A stretch of 64,000 bases of DNA from Escallonia rubra (Eukaryota; Streptophyta; Magnoliopsida; Escalloniales; Escalloniaceae). Position 1 is the stretch's first letter; each line of letters starts with the position of its first letter. The notes under the pieces were generated by a model, which saw only the letters and a program-made list of their open reading frames with translations, searched no databases and was not told the origin of the DNA. This document shows, one piece after another, positions 37,106-48,903 of the stretch. The position numbers were made by a program, and so were the translations under genes. The stretch covers positions 42,501 to 106,500 of the forward strand of contig JAVXUO010000967.1 of the NCBI GenBank assembly GCA_033065855.1, in the 5' to 3' direction.

Positions 37106-37170
37106 GTAAGGCTGGTTGTGGACAGCGAATCTGAATTCTGATGGGAGGCCTACCACTGTTAGGCATAAGA

Positions 37171-37688
37171 CGCCGACGGAAAATTGGACGGCTGCATCTC
37201 CTAATTAGGGTTTTGGTTGTTGGGACTGTAATGCGCGCGGCGGCAAAAAAGGAGTTTGTGAGTACAATGGAAGTTGTGGGTGGGATTGTTTGGTGGTGGG
37301 GCAGGTTATGCACCGTGGTGGTGGTGGGTACAATTGAAGTGGGTTTGTGCGAAGGTGTTGGCCATGGTGGTGCGGACAGTGCTGACGGGTTCTTGACTAG
37401 AGCGGATGGTCAACGGGCGGTCGGTGAATACCGGACGACACTGATGCCGCCACTATCCGCAAACAATACCGCATGTATCCTTCATCCAACCCCAGAATTG
37501 AAGATACAATTAAAATTTTTTTTCAATGTTCCAAGAACCACTTAAGTTTCTTTCGTATCGTTTTTCAGTTTGGACTTAGATTGGTTTGGTTAATTTTTGG
37601 TGTAATTGACATGTAATTAGGTTTGGTGATGGATGAGGCTGGAATTTGTTTGATTTTGTTTTGAATTGATAATATGTGTGTGTGTGTG

Positions 37689-37769
<81 letters not shown>
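37171..37769. other. Flank between the gypsy fossil and M3, with a sequence shared with 46460-46600
   Basis: GT-rich non-coding DNA. Bases about 37560-37690 match 46470-46600 in inverted orientation, including TAATTTTTGGTGTAATTGAC. It ends in (TG)n and a (TA)n tract of about 70 bp (37698-37769) abutting M3. Confidence 0.6.
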
Positions 37770-37771
<2 letters not shown>

Positions 37772-37859
37772 GAGCTGATCCGTTGATAACGCTAGCAAAA
37801 TAGAAGAAGTTGCCAACGCGATCTGGTTGTCTATATCTTTTTTTTTATCAAAAGCTGTC

Positions 37860-38096
37860 ACTCGTCCACGACATAGTGTCGCGGACGGGATTTTTTTACC
37901 ACATTGCCCCTCCACTGTCGTCCGCTACACGGTGTAGCGGGCGACTTTTTGACCCTGACATGTGCCAGTCAAAAAGTTGTCCGCTACACTATCTAGCGGA
38001 TGACTTTTTGACTGACACGACTGATACACGTTAGTTTATTTCTGTACACTTTACATATGTCCCGTACACTGTCCGCCATACAGTATCGCGGACGAT
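37860..38096. repeat. Palindromes, transposase-side end of M3
   Basis: Four 23-bp units of the family (e.g. GTCCGCTACACGGTGTAGCG) between the TIR and the transposase leader. Confidence 0.9.
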
Positions 38097-38099
38097 TTG

Positions 38100-38704
38100 C
38101 ACCTATACCCAAATGTTGCCTAATTCTCAGCTCTTTTTGCATTTTCATCTCTATGAGATTCACTTGCTACCATTTTTAGCTCCCTTCAAGCTTCGAGTAA
38201 CACTTGCTTCAAGCTACACTCAAGCAAGGTAAGTTTGTGAATGGTGAAGTTTTCTTTATGGATTGAATGATAAAGTATATATATATATTTTTGGATGAAT
38301 ATATAGATTTTTTTGAGTTTATGTTTGTTGGGATTTATCAGCCTATTCATCAAAGTAATTTTAATTTACGATGTTCAAGAAATTAATTTGTTAACTTCGA
38401 ACAAATTTATTATAGTTAAATTTGAATGTTTTGAGATTCGTTAACTCCAAAAAAATTATTATAGTTAAATTCGAATTTTTGGAGATTATGTTTGTTGTAT
38501 TTTGGCATGATGAATTTGTCTATTTATCTTAGTAATTTTAATTTGCTATGTTCAATAACTTAATAATTGTTAAATTGGAGACACTTTTGAGATTATGTTT
38601 GGTATATTTGTCATGCTAAATTGGTCTATTCATCAAGGTAATTTTGATTTGATATGTTCAAGATACGTCATTTGATAGTTAAGCGTAATCTATCTCTACA
38701 TAGG
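38100..38704 (+). promoter_or_regulatory. Transposase leader with 5'-UTR intron (M3)
   Basis: A leader exon ends CTCAAGCAAG at about 38228 and is followed by a strong donor (GTAAGTTTG). An acceptor (CTACATAG) lies just before the coding region at about 38704. The same arrangement is seen in M4 (donor complement near 59217), so the 5'-UTR intron is conserved. Confidence 0.55.
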
Positions 38705-40985
38705 TCTTGTTTCACAATTTTTGATTTTGTGTCGAGCTCTAACACCCCCGTAGATGCTAGTGATTTGTATCTAGGACGGACATTTCAAACATTGGAAGAA
38801 GTAGAAGAATATTTTCGAGCGTATTCATTGAGGGTTGGTTTTGGCATTAGAATAAAGATTACAAGAACAAGCAACATAACAAAAAACAATATGCTCTCAC
38901 TTGTACGAGTGTCATAGGGGCAGACACCCACTGCAAAATGAGACACACGTAGATAATGATGACAGTGATGACGAAATAGGATATGCGAGAAGAAGACGGG
39001 ACTGCTTTGCGCTCACGAATTGCCAGGTCAAGATGTTCATAAGCCATAAACCCAAGCAAGATCATTGGCTTATTACTAGCTTGGAATTGACACACAATCA
39101 CCCTTTAGTAACCCCTTCTAAGGTGAGTCAGATGCATCAACACAAGAAGATGGGTAAGGTCGCAAGGAGCCTGATTCAAACAATGAGCAATGCGCAGATA
39201 GGACCTGTCGACATTGTTAATGTTCTTGCTGAATAGCCTGACGGAATTCAAAATCTAAACTTTAACACGACAGACGTTCGTAACGTGGTCTGAACCCAAA
39301 GACGAGCCGCGTATGGCCTCAATGATGCTCAATCCATAATGAGTCTATTGAAGCGGATGTAGATGGAGGACCCGCAGTTTAACTTCGATTATAAACTTGA
39401 CGGCGAGCATCAAGTTAGCACAATTTTTTGGGTCGGCGGTCGTTCGAGGCTTACTTATAAGCATTTTGGGGATATCGTGACTTTCGACACCACATACCGT
39501 ACCAACAAGTACTCGATGCCCTTCGCTCCTTTCACGGGCATCAATCTTCATTATCACTCCATCCTGTTCAGTTTCGCCTTGTTAAAGGACGAGAGCGAGA
39601 GTTCTTTTATATGGTTGTTTAAGGCGTGGCTAGAAGCCATGAACAACAAAGCACCCAAAGTTACCATCACCGATCAAGATTTGGCAATGAAAAAGGCTAT
39701 TGCTACCGTCTTCTCAGATACTCGACACAACTTGTGCACTTGGCACATAAGCAACAAATACCCTGAACGTCTGCATCACGTGTATGCAAAGTATCCAGAC
39801 TTTAAACATGATTTTGACAAGTACATTAACAAGTCGTTAATGATTGAGGAATTTGAGGAGAGGTGGGAAAAGCTTGTTGAAGATTACTCATTGTAAGACC
39901 ACGAGTGGCTCCAGCACTTGTACGAGCTCAAAGAGCAATGGATTGGCGTTTACACGAGGAGGTATTTTTTTCGGGCATGAAAACGACGGGCAGGAGTGAA
40001 TCTATGAATGCCACGTTCGATAGTTATGTGGGTATAGCTACCAATTTGAAGAGTTTCGTCACATCCACCCAAAAAGCGGTTGCCTCGTTATTCATGAAAG
40101 AAAGGGCTGCAGACTTTGCAAGTATGTACAAAACAAATGAGAAGGTTGCTTGAGACCCCGCTGGAGCTGAATGGTGCAAAAGTCTATACGCAGGAGATCG
40201 TCATGCTATACCAAGTAGAGCTGCGAAAATTGGGACAATACAGTATAAACAAGGTAGCAGATAAGTCTACGCGTGAGTACATGGTTTATTCCTTCATGAA
40301 TGACCTCGTCCCTGAGAAGCTGCACATAATGTATATGGTGCGCCATGACACATTGAGGGATTCAGTCACAGGTGTTTGTAAGAAGTTTGAGTTCCATGGC
40401 ATCCTGTATAGACACATTCTGCGCTTTTTCACCCAGAAGAATATCAAGACAATCCCCGATAAATACGTCATGCCACGGTGGACGAAATGTGCAAACAGGT
40501 TGCATGGTACCATTGCCTTTCTGGAGCATCCGTATACTGACTTTGAAGAATCAGAGACATTGCGGTATAATCATCTGGTGACAATGTTTACTTGTTTGTC
40601 CCTAAAGGGTGCTGCTAAAATGGCCTGATATAAACATCTCATCGTCGACCAGTTCGAATTAGTTTCGGTCAGGCATGTGGATGACACTGAGCCTACAATG
40701 GGATCAGAAGATGATGAGTCGATTGAGGAAGACGACAATGATATCCGGCCTTTGGATCCAATTATATCGCAAAAGAAAGGCCGCAAGAGATCTACGCGGA
40801 TGAAAAGCTCTATTGAACAAGCAACTCAACCTAAAAAGCTGAGAAGCTGTGCACTGTGCAACAAAATGACCGACCATGACAAGCGGAACCATTACAGGGC
40901 ACTGGGGATAAGTCCAGGGGGTTTGCAAGACAAGGAATAAGATGATGCCGAAGATGAGGAAGGAGAAGATGCAGTGGACCTTTAG
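38705..40985 (+). pseudogene. FAR1/MULE transposase, M3 copy, degraded
   Basis: Order: FAR1-type DNA-binding domain (LGRTFQTLEEVEEYFRAYSL, ... YECHRGR ... RDCFALTNCQVK ... LELTHNHPL), DDE core (FGDIVTFDTTYRTNKYSMPF, VTITDQDLAMKKAI), then a SWIM-type region and a C-terminal Cys/His knuckle (CALCNKMTDHDKRNH). In the SWIM region the second Cys (CRH in M4) is Tyr here (YRH). M4 shows ATG where this copy has ATT, so the start is lost. Frameshifts near 38890 and 39960, plus stop codons near 39235, 39292, 39361, 39895, 40151, 40627 and 40938, make it inactive. MULE transposases cut and paste the element from its TIRs. Confidence 0.85.
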
Positions 40986-41049
40986 TTGGACTTTTTGTAA
41001 TAATTTTGTTGTAATAATCTTCTTTCTTTTTTTCTTTGTGATTTTCTCT

Positions 41050-41530
41050 CCATCCGCCACATAGTCTAGTTGACATCGCAGCAGAAACATTGGACTTCAA
41101 TACTTAGAATTGTTTTGGTTGTTCAGGGCGTCTGTTACACTATATAGCGGACGGCGCAGCAGAAACATTGGACTTCAACACATGGAATTTCTTTGGTTGT
41201 TAAGGGCGTCCGCTACACTATATAGCGGATGGCGCGGTAGAAATATTAAATTTCAACACTTGGAATTTTTTGGTTGCTTAGGACGTCCGCTACACTATGT
41301 AGCGGACGGCGCAGCAGAAACATTAGAGATATAAGACTTACAATTTTTTTGGTTGTTTGGGGCGTCTGCTACACTATATGGCGGACGGCACAGCAGAAAC
41401 ATTGGACTTCAACACTTGAAAGTTTTTTGGTTGTTTAGGGCACCTAACATCAGTCTTTAAAACTTAGAATTTTTTTGGTTGTTTAGGACGTCCGCTACAC
41501 TATGTAGCGGATGGCGCAGCAGAAACATTG
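41050..41530. repeat. Palindrome array, centre of M3
   Basis: Six or seven units of about 70 bp: GTCCGCTACACTATATAGCG-type palindrome, GCGCAGCAGAAACATTGGAC linker and AACACTTGGAATTTTTTTGG. Lies at the 3' end of the transposase. Confidence 0.9.
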
Positions 41531-41616
41531 GACTTCAACACTTAGAATTTTTTTGGTTGTTTATTTGTGTTTTGTGGATTTTTGGTCATTTGTGTGTTCT
41601 GGATTTATGGCCATTT

Positions 41617-41943
41617 TTGTGTTGTGAATTTTTGGCCCTTATTGAGATAGGTTTGATGGTGGTAAGAAAATATTATGGCGTGGTTTTTTTGCCCTCATTG
41701 AGACAGCATGATGGTGGGGAAGAGATTGAAAGTATGGCTTTGTGGTTACACTGACACACCGTCTGTTACATTCTGTAGCAGACGCCCTAAACAAACAAAA
41801 AAATTCCAAGTGTTGAAGTCCAATGTTTCTACTGCGCCATCCGCTATACTATTGTTGTCTCAATGAGGGCAAAAAAACCACGCCATAATATTTTCTTACC
41901 ACCATCAAACCTATATCAATAAGGGCCAAAAATCCACAACACA
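41617..41943. repeat. Near-perfect 88-bp inverted repeat, centre of M3
   Basis: Arms 41617-41704 and 41856-41943 differ at about two positions. They contain AAAATATTATGGCGTGG and its complement. The spacer of about 150 bp includes a further palindrome. The arm sequence matches no family I recognise. It occupies the same central position as the ARGONAUTE inverted repeat in M4. Confidence 0.8.
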
Positions 41944-42050
41944 CAAATAAACCACCACAAAAAAAAAATTATATGTCTCAATCGAACTTCGAATAAATTG
42001 TTATTTAAAATAACATTGTTGTTTTAAAAATAATCGTTTAAAAGAAGTCC

Positions 42051-45000
42051 TCATTGAGCCGGATTCTCATCCTTAGACGGATGTAGAGAAAACCTAACTG
42101 GTCTAGGACGACCTCTATGAATTTGCCAAGCTATTCTATATCTAAAGGCCTCTACTTCTGCTACGCTCCAGACGGCCACCTTGAGGCTCTCACCCCGACA
42201 AATATAGTACATGTACATGCAGACAAAGACGCCGCTGTCCGAGGTATTAGCTTGCTTGGGCCTGCTCCTCTTCACTCAAACTTAGAACCGCGGCCTCACC
42301 GGTATTTCTACTTCGCGGAGAGAGTGGACCATGGCACATACAAGATTCTGTGGAGAAATAAAAAACAACGTAAGCTACGAGTTAACATTTACAGTATGCA
42401 AATTACAATAAGCATTAAACAACAATCGTAATATTACCACAGCATCCAACTGGAATTTCCAAAGCTGCTTCTCGTGCATTTGTCGGGTATCGTCATGGAG
42501 ACTGTCGAGGACTGATATGACCTTTTGAGTTGGTTCATAGCAAACCAAGTACCAGTGGCTATTACCTAGAAATAGTATTAGGAACACTTCCGCATCACGG
42601 GCGCTCACCGGACTATCCCTATTAAGAAATGCAAGGAGCGCATCGGACTGTTGCCACCGTTTCAAGGTTTGCATCCCCCTCCCTTCGACCCACTGTTTCC
42701 ATACTGATACGAGAATGCCATGAAAATACGCATCGAACAAAAAAATGCGCAGACGGTCATTCCGGGTATCCTAACTCCGCTCCCTCAGAATCTCCACGTA
42801 GGCAGAGATCACAGTGTCGCTCAACCAAGCCCCCGGAGTGACGGTGGACATTTCCCCCCACTCGCAAGTGTAATCCAAGCCATTCGGGCAAACGACAGTA
42901 TATGACGCTTTGTTCCGAGGGGCAGCGCTAAAGTAACGCTCGTGGATTAGCCAGGCTTTTGCCGGCCCTAGAGGCTTCAATGGATGCCCCTTGGGATAAG
43001 CGGGGGGGGGGGGTCGACCGTGGGATATTGCTCACCGGGGGCTTCGACCGGTGGATATCCCCCTTCGAGGGGGGCGAACGGGGGATATTGCCTTCCCGGG
43101 GCTTCGGCCGACTAATATTGCCCTTCGGGGGGGCCAGAAGGTCCCGCCCACGGAACGATGGGCATTGACTCGGAGAGATTGATGTCAGTGTATTGTCAGT
43201 CTTGTGTGACTTGACTCTGAGAGAGGGGTATTGGTTCCAACTCCAGAAGCAAAGCAAACGAGATGACACTGTACTCGTCCCATGGCGCTTGAGCCTGTCC
43301 CGCTACGGAGGGACCACCAACCCCCTGGCTCACCCCCGATGTCTGCCCCGAGGGATCACCGTATCCCTCACTCACATGGGGAGGCTGCTACCCCGGATAG
43401 TCCATTCCTGGGGAGACGCCCGGAGCGGGTCCCGTATAATGGCGCATAAAATCCCCATAGCCTTGGGCCAATGCATCAGCCCGTTGGCGAAGTTCCATGC
43501 TCATGGCATTCACCAAATCTTACTGCTCACTCAGCTTCTGGAAGAATGCGAGCGAGGCATTAACCTACATCCAAAGAGATAATAAGCATAACCACAAAGC
43601 GAACGAGATTGAATGTAAAACAAGAATCATTAAATCCAATTAAAAGCAAACATTAGGCAACTTACGAGATCAAATGCCCACTTCTCATCGATCTGACCCC
43701 TAGGGTGGTACATCTGCCCTCCTTCAAACCTTATTCGGGCTACTCTCTTCTGTGTGATGCGGTAGTACCACTCGTTGTACTGCTCGATGCTGATCATGGG
43801 GTTCGGCTCGGACACAATGGCCGCCAGCGTGTCTTGCAAAGAATTCCAAACCTCAATTTTTAGTGCGCACAAGTTGTGCGCATTCACCTTGCCAAACCGT
43901 CTGACACCCGGTGTGTTCCTATTAACCCTAATATCTGGGGCATCTACTGGCAAGCTCTGCAGGCAGTCGAAATGGCGCATTGTGCGATCTGGCAGCCACC
44001 CTTCCGCAACCTCGAAGTGGATCAGGGGTGTGCGCTGATCCACTTCGTAACCCGGAGAGCATGAAGACGAACGACTCTGTCACCCGTCGCTTGAGACGCT
44101 TATACAGTGCCCAACGCATTTAGCCCGGAGATAGCGAGTCGAGCTCCCCCCAATAGAGCGTAATGTTGTGATAGGGATCATCTCTCCGTGGGTAGTAGCT
44201 CAGCCTTTGGCTGTACTCCCAAGTGCACAACTGAGGCCACACATTATCGGTTACGTCCTTACGCTTGGGTGCGCCAGTAGCAATGTGTTCATAAGACCAT
44301 ACCTGAGAACAAAGACAAATTATAAATAGTATCGTCAAAATTTATTGTCCACCGACTAATAAACAAATATCGATAACTTAATCACAAAGAGTTATATGAT
44401 ATACATGTAACAGTGAGAGACATGCACATATAGATTTTGAGTCGGGCCTCGTTGCCCTGTGCAATGCTCGATACAAGTACGCAATAGTTGCTGTACCCCA
44501 GGCATACTCCCCAACCTCTTGCAGGTTATCCAACAACGGTAAATATTTACTGCTGACCGTATTCTTAGACGTCGTTCGGAATAGAATTGCACCTTTCACC
44601 CACAGCAGGAAAGCCGTTGTGTACAGCACAAGCATCCCATCGTGTAGTTTTCCGGTAGAACGCTATAGGTATCTACCAACCACTTAAAATTTACCCCACC
44701 AGTGCTAAATTGAGCTTCAGGTACAGAGGTAAAGAAGTCCCTAACGGCTCTCTTATTCGTCGCTTCCAACGGAGGAGCAATTACCGGCCACCCCGTCACC
44801 GGTAACCCTAAGATGAACCCTACATCTTCTAGGGTAATAGACATCTCTCCAAAAGGGAAGTGAAACATATTCATTTCACTTCTCCACCTCTCAATAAGGG
44901 CACCTATCAAGGCCCGGTCAAGTTGTTGAAATATCTGCCCGTGTGTGAAAACCCCAAACTCAATTCCACGCAGCAATTTTTTCTGTCGTTTGTTCAATTT

Positions 45001-45222
45001 TCAGGCTGCGAAATTATCGGATACTTCTATTGTCTTGAGGAGTGCTCTTTCCTACGAATTAATAAATGCAATTTAAGCAAAGAAAAATGGTATACAATGT
45101 TCGTGAGAATAAGGAAGTTGATAAAATAAGTATCTTACTCTACCATCCCATATGAGCATACTGATATGGTTTGTTTGGTCGTATAATACGGAGCGATCTT
45201 CTGGTCCAGGGTTAAAGTCCAT
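42051..45222 (-). pseudogene. PMD-C48 protease gene, M3 copy
   Basis: The start codon at 45222 opens the exon MDFNPGPEDRSVLYDQ. PMD blocks follow (WRSEMNMFHFPFGEMSITLE, DVGFILGLPVTGWPVIAPP, YLYRALHRATRPDSKS, EQYNEWYYRITQKRVARIRF). A linker with repeats like EAPGEQYPTV and LEGGYPPV lies at 42980-43140. The C48 part follows: SHWYLVCYEP (catalytic His), VLDSLHDD (Asp) and the last exon with the DSGVF block. The conserved Cys of the DCG block in M4 reads Ser here (NTSDSGVFVCMYM), so the protease would be inactive. A stop codon breaks the first linker repeat unit (CAATATTAG where the repeats continue), and the first C48 half is out of frame near 42740. Introns match M4. Confidence 0.8.
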
Positions 45223-45584
45223 TTTTTTTGCAAATGAAATTATGGAAAAACATCAATTTTGGAAGCTTTTATCAATCGCTCGCAAATTACCAACACTAGC
45301 ACATGCATAATACGCAATATATATATATATATATATATTATACCAACGCTAGCACATGCTCAATACATAATCAAAACTATGCATAAGACGCAATACTCAT
45401 AACAACTCTAGATTATGAACAAATAAAGGATTGGTTTGTGAACTTACGTGATTGATGAGACGATTAAAATATTTCTTGAGAAGAAATTGCGCAGATCTAC
45501 TTGCCAACGCCGCTAGAAAAATTTGTGAGAAGAAAGAATGAATAAGAGTTTCGAAGTTAGGTTTTTGTGTATTTATATGGACTG

Positions 45585-45947
45585 TCCGCTACATAATATA
45601 GCGGATAGTAAAGTCCGTCCGCTACACAATGCAGCGGACAATATTTATTTAGTATTTATTTAAAGCCCGTCCGCTACACAGTGTAGCAGACGGTGGGGAT
45701 AAGGACAAAGTAACAGTCGTAACAGTCGTGGGGGGACAGGACTGATGTGACAACTGTGAATCAAAAGGATGTGGATGACTTGACCACCGTCAGTCAAAAA
45801 GTCGTCCGCTAGACAGTGTAGCGGACAACTTTTTGACCGGCACATGTCAGGTTCAAAAAGTCGTCCGCTACACTGTGTAGCAGACGATGGTGGAGGGGCA
45901 ATGTGGTAAAAAAAAATCCCGTCCGCGACACTATGTCGCGGACGGCT
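45585..45947. repeat. Palindromes, PMD-side end of M3
   Basis: Six units between the PMD leader and the right TIR, e.g. GTCCGCTACACAATGCAGCG and a variant with GTCCGCGACACTATGTCGCG. Confidence 0.9.
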
Positions 45948-46054
45948 GACAGCTTTTGAAAAAAAAAAGATCTGGGTCGTCCATCCTTTCAGGATGAACG
46001 GCCAGATCGCGTTGGCAACTTTCCTATTTTGCTAGTGCTATCAACAAATCAGCT

Positions 46055-46090
<36 letters not shown>

Positions 46091-46094
<4 letters not shown>

Positions 46095-47812
46095 GATCCA
46101 CATCTACCTGTGGAGAAATAGCTTTTTTATCACCACCAATATAGTCGTCAACTTGTGAAAGTGGACGGCACATATTCCTTTTTTTTTACTCTAATTATTC
46201 CTGACTGTCACTCTTTGTCCCTTGTGCGCCTCTCAAGACTTCCTCGCGCGCCCCCCAAGACTAAAAGTTCAAAAATATAATGTCTAAGCTCTGCTAAGTG
46301 TGGCGGTTAATTACCGCTACGCTTAGTAACGGTTAGGAGAAAACAACTTCACTCACACTATCTCTCACACACACTCTCTCTCTCTCTGTAACTATTTCCC
46401 TTTTCCATTTCACACGTCCCTCTATAATCCTTTGTCTCTCCTTATTTGCATGCACACAACACACTTTACACATATTGTCGATTCAAAACAAAATCAAACA
46501 ATTCCAGTCTCATCCAACACCAAACCCAATTACATGTCAATTACACCAAAAATTAACCAAACCAATCTAATTCAAAACTAAAAAATGATACAAAAGAAAT
46601 GAAGTGATAATTGAAACATTGAAATGGATCTGAAAATAATAATAATAATAATAATAACCGTACCCACGGGCCACTGGGCCACCACCGTACCCATGGTGAC
46701 CCATCACCGCCACCTGCCACAGCTGCCAAACCCTACCTTCACCACAAACACCAAAGCCTACCACCACCCAACACCCACCGGGCCACCACCATACCCGCGG
46801 TGGCCCACCACCACCACCTGCCACAGCGCTAACCCCCACCTTCACCAAAAACATCAATGCCTACTACTACCCAACACCCAAAAAGTATAACATCCAACAC
46901 CCACCGGGCCACCACTATACCCATGATGACCCACCACTGCCACCTACCACAACCGATAACCCTCACATTCACCACAAACCATTAACGCCTACCATTAGCC
47001 GGCCACCCACCCAACACACCTCACAGCCGCCCATCATCGGCCATTGTCGTACCCATATCGCCCACATCTACTGCCATACCCACGAACCAACACCATGATA
47101 ACCACCAAATAACCCACCCATTAACACCACTTAACCCGTACCAACATCACAACATAAAAAAATCCAAAGAGACATCACAACCTTTGTCACAACCACCCCC
47201 ATAACCCCACCTTTATCTCAAATTACTCACCATATTGTGTAGATTGAAGCCAAAAACACCAAGATCTACATTAGATATGAGCCAAAACCACTGAGATGGT
47301 GGCGGTTTTGGCTCAAATCTGGCATGGACCTCGGTGATGGTGGTGCCGATGCCGATCCTGATGTTTGTGGTTTTTGTTGGTGGTAGAGGATAGTGATGTT
47401 GGTGGCGGTAGAGATTGTGGTGGTAGGGGTGATGGTGGTGGGGGAGGAGAGGAGCCGCTAAGCCGCCGTGGAGAAGAGAAAGAAGCTGTTGAAGAAGGAT
47501 AAAGAGAGAAGGAGTAAAATGGGGAAAGGGAATGGGTAATAGACTGGGACAGAGAGAGAAAGAATCAGTGAAGTGGATCTGCCTATTTAACCGCTACCAA
47601 GTGTAGCGGGTACACTTCCTAGCGGTTAGATAGGATTTTCCTATCTTGGGGTGCGCGAGGGACATTTTCAAAAACATTTGTGACAGCTACAAAGACCGGC
47701 GGTCAGGAAAGTTGGATTAAAAAAAAGTAATATGTGCCGTCCACTTTCACAAGTGGACGGCTAGATGGGTGATATAGAAATAACATTCCTCCAATGGTAG
47801 ATGTGGATCGCT
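46091..47812. mobile_element. Second-family TIR element between M3 and M4
   Basis: Inverted ends of about 200 bp: AGTCGATCCACATCTACC...TGTGGAGAAAT at left and the matching complement at 47600-47812. They share GTGAAAGTGGACGGCACATA and CTCGCGC blocks. TA repeats bound both ends. The 1.3-kb interior has no transposase. It contains CT-rich and ACC-rich repeats and a stretch shared with 37560-37690. TIR length suggests a MULE-like non-autonomous element; no TSD can be read in TA repeats. Confidence 0.7.
46657..46990. repeat. ACC-rich minisatellite
   Basis: About three imperfect units of roughly 115-120 bp (CCACCGGGCCACCACC...TACCC...CACCTGCCAC...TTCACCA). Frames across it (Pro/Thr or Gly/Val-rich) are repeat translation, not a gene. 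Confidence 0.7.
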
Positions 47813-47951
47813 ATATATATATATATATATATATATGGGAGCTGATCCGTTGAGAGCGCTAGCAAAATAGGAGAAGTTGCAAACGCGATCTGACTGTCCA
47901 TCCTGAAAGATGGACGGCCCAGATCGTGCCTTTTCCAAAAACTGTCAGTCG

Positions 47952-48290
47952 TCCGCCATACATTGTCGCGGACTGAATTTTTTAGCTTTTTATCCCTCCG
48001 CGCCTGTCCGCTACACTGTATAGCGGACAGCATTAAAGTCCTGATAGGAGACAGCAAAAAGACGTCCGCTACACTATTTAGCGGACAACAAAAAGACGTT
48101 TGCTATATCGTGTAGCACACGTCCCCTAGGCTGACACATGTCAGTCCTTTTCGGCAATGACGGTTATCTTGTCCTTATCTGTCACGTTAACAGTGTCCGC
48201 TACACTGTGTGGCAGACGTGATAGCCATCTGCGATACTGTATCGCAAACGTAATAGCCATCCGTGATACTGTATAGCGGACGTTCAATAT
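47952..48290. repeat. Palindromes, PMD-side end of M4
   Basis: Six or more units, including variants with GCGATACTGTATCGC cores, between the left TIR and the PMD-C48 leader. Confidence 0.85.
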
Positions 48291-48334
48291 ACGTTCAAAA
48301 AATAGTAACTACGGCACTCTTCTCCACTGTTTCT

Positions 48335-48893
48335 ACTCACAAAAATTTTCAGCGGCGTTGGCAAGCAGATTGGAGCAATTCCGTCTTAAGAACACCTTTA
48401 ATACCCTAAATCGATCATGTAAGTTCACAAAATCTATTCCTTGTTTTGTTTGTAATCGATAGTTGTGATGAATATTGCGTTTTATATATGTATGTTTTTG
48501 TTCATGTGCAAGCGTTTGTAAAATCCGATTCTGTATATGTATATATATCTATTATACATATGAGTATATATGCTAACATTGTATGCATTTTTTGCATGTG
48601 CTTGCGTTATATGTAATATGCATGTGCTAGCTTTTGTTTGTAATCGATAGTTGTGATGAATATTGCATTTTATATATGTATGTTTTTGTTCATGTGCTAG
48701 CGTTTGTAAAATCCGATTCCGTATATGTATATATATCTATTATACATATGAATACATATGCTAACATTGTATGCATTATGCATGTACTTGCGTTATATGT
48801 ATTATGCATGTGATAGCGTCGTATTTTTGCGAGCGGTTATCAAAATCCAAAACGTAAAATCCAAATTGAGAAGGTTTTTCCATAATTTTAGTT
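48335..48893 (+). promoter_or_regulatory. PMD-C48 leader with 5'-UTR intron and a 190-bp internal duplication
   Basis: A leader exon ends at about 48419 (CGATCAT) followed by the donor GTAAGTTCAC. An acceptor TTTTAG lies at 48887-48892, just upstream of the ATG at 48904. M1 and M3 keep the same donor. Inside the intron, GTTTGTAATCGATAGTTGTG begins two direct copies at about 48447 and 48637. The AT-rich (TATATGTATATATAT) segments are inside the duplication. Confidence 0.6.
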
Positions 48894-48903
48894 GCAAAAA
48901 ATG

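Larger units (their letters stand above)
32330..37111. mobile_element. CACTA transposon, non-autonomous, carrying a large inverted repeat
   Basis: The left end is CACTACAAGAAAAACAG, the standard CACTA terminus. The right end (ATTGTAAGG) is a decayed version of CTTGTAGTG. The flanks CTA and CTG fit a 3-bp duplication, and the gypsy LTR reads continuously across the two sides. Subterminal repeats of TTTAGCGACGGA and its complement occupy 32345-32720 and 36890-37105. No transposase is visible. The interior holds a telomere-like CCCTAATTAA region, an inverted repeat with SNF2 fragments, and GC-richer unassigned DNA. Confidence 0.85.
20165..37170 (-). mobile_element. Ty3/gypsy chromovirus-like fossil, minus strand, hosting nested insertions
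   Basis: 5' LTR: 31909-32329 plus 37112-37170 (split by a CACTA element), about 480 bp. A primer binding site complementary to tRNA-Met is at 31892-31906. Then come gag (about 31870-31020), a zinc knuckle and protease (30830-30540), the end of reverse transcriptase and RNase H (29100-28440), integrase (28420-27576 and 21145-20900), a chromodomain-like tail (20850-20530), a polypurine tract, and a truncated 3' LTR at about 20169-20489. It is broken, with many breaks, and most of the reverse transcriptase is missing. The short LTRs and chromodomain suggest a Reina-like chromovirus (tentative). The LTRs look roughly 10% divergent by eye, so it is not recent. Confidence 0.8.
37770..46057. mobile_element. 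Giant MULE copy M3 (8.3 kb), both TIRs present
   Basis: The left end is GGGAGCTGATCCGTTGATAA. The right end, read inward, is GGGAGCTGATTTGTTGATAG. The similarity continues for about 80 bp through GCTAGCAAAATAG and AACGCGATCTGG. Both ends lie in (TA)n. It contains a plus-strand FAR1-type transposase near the left end and a minus-strand PMD-C48 gene near the right end, so the two genes converge. The centre (41050-41950) holds only palindromes and a hairpin. There is no B3, X or Y cargo. Both genes carry lesions. Confidence 0.9.

Noticed and set aside
46567-46890. Gly/Val-rich and Pro/Thr-rich frames over the ACC-rich region
   Set aside because: Product of a minisatellite, open on both strands because of composition.
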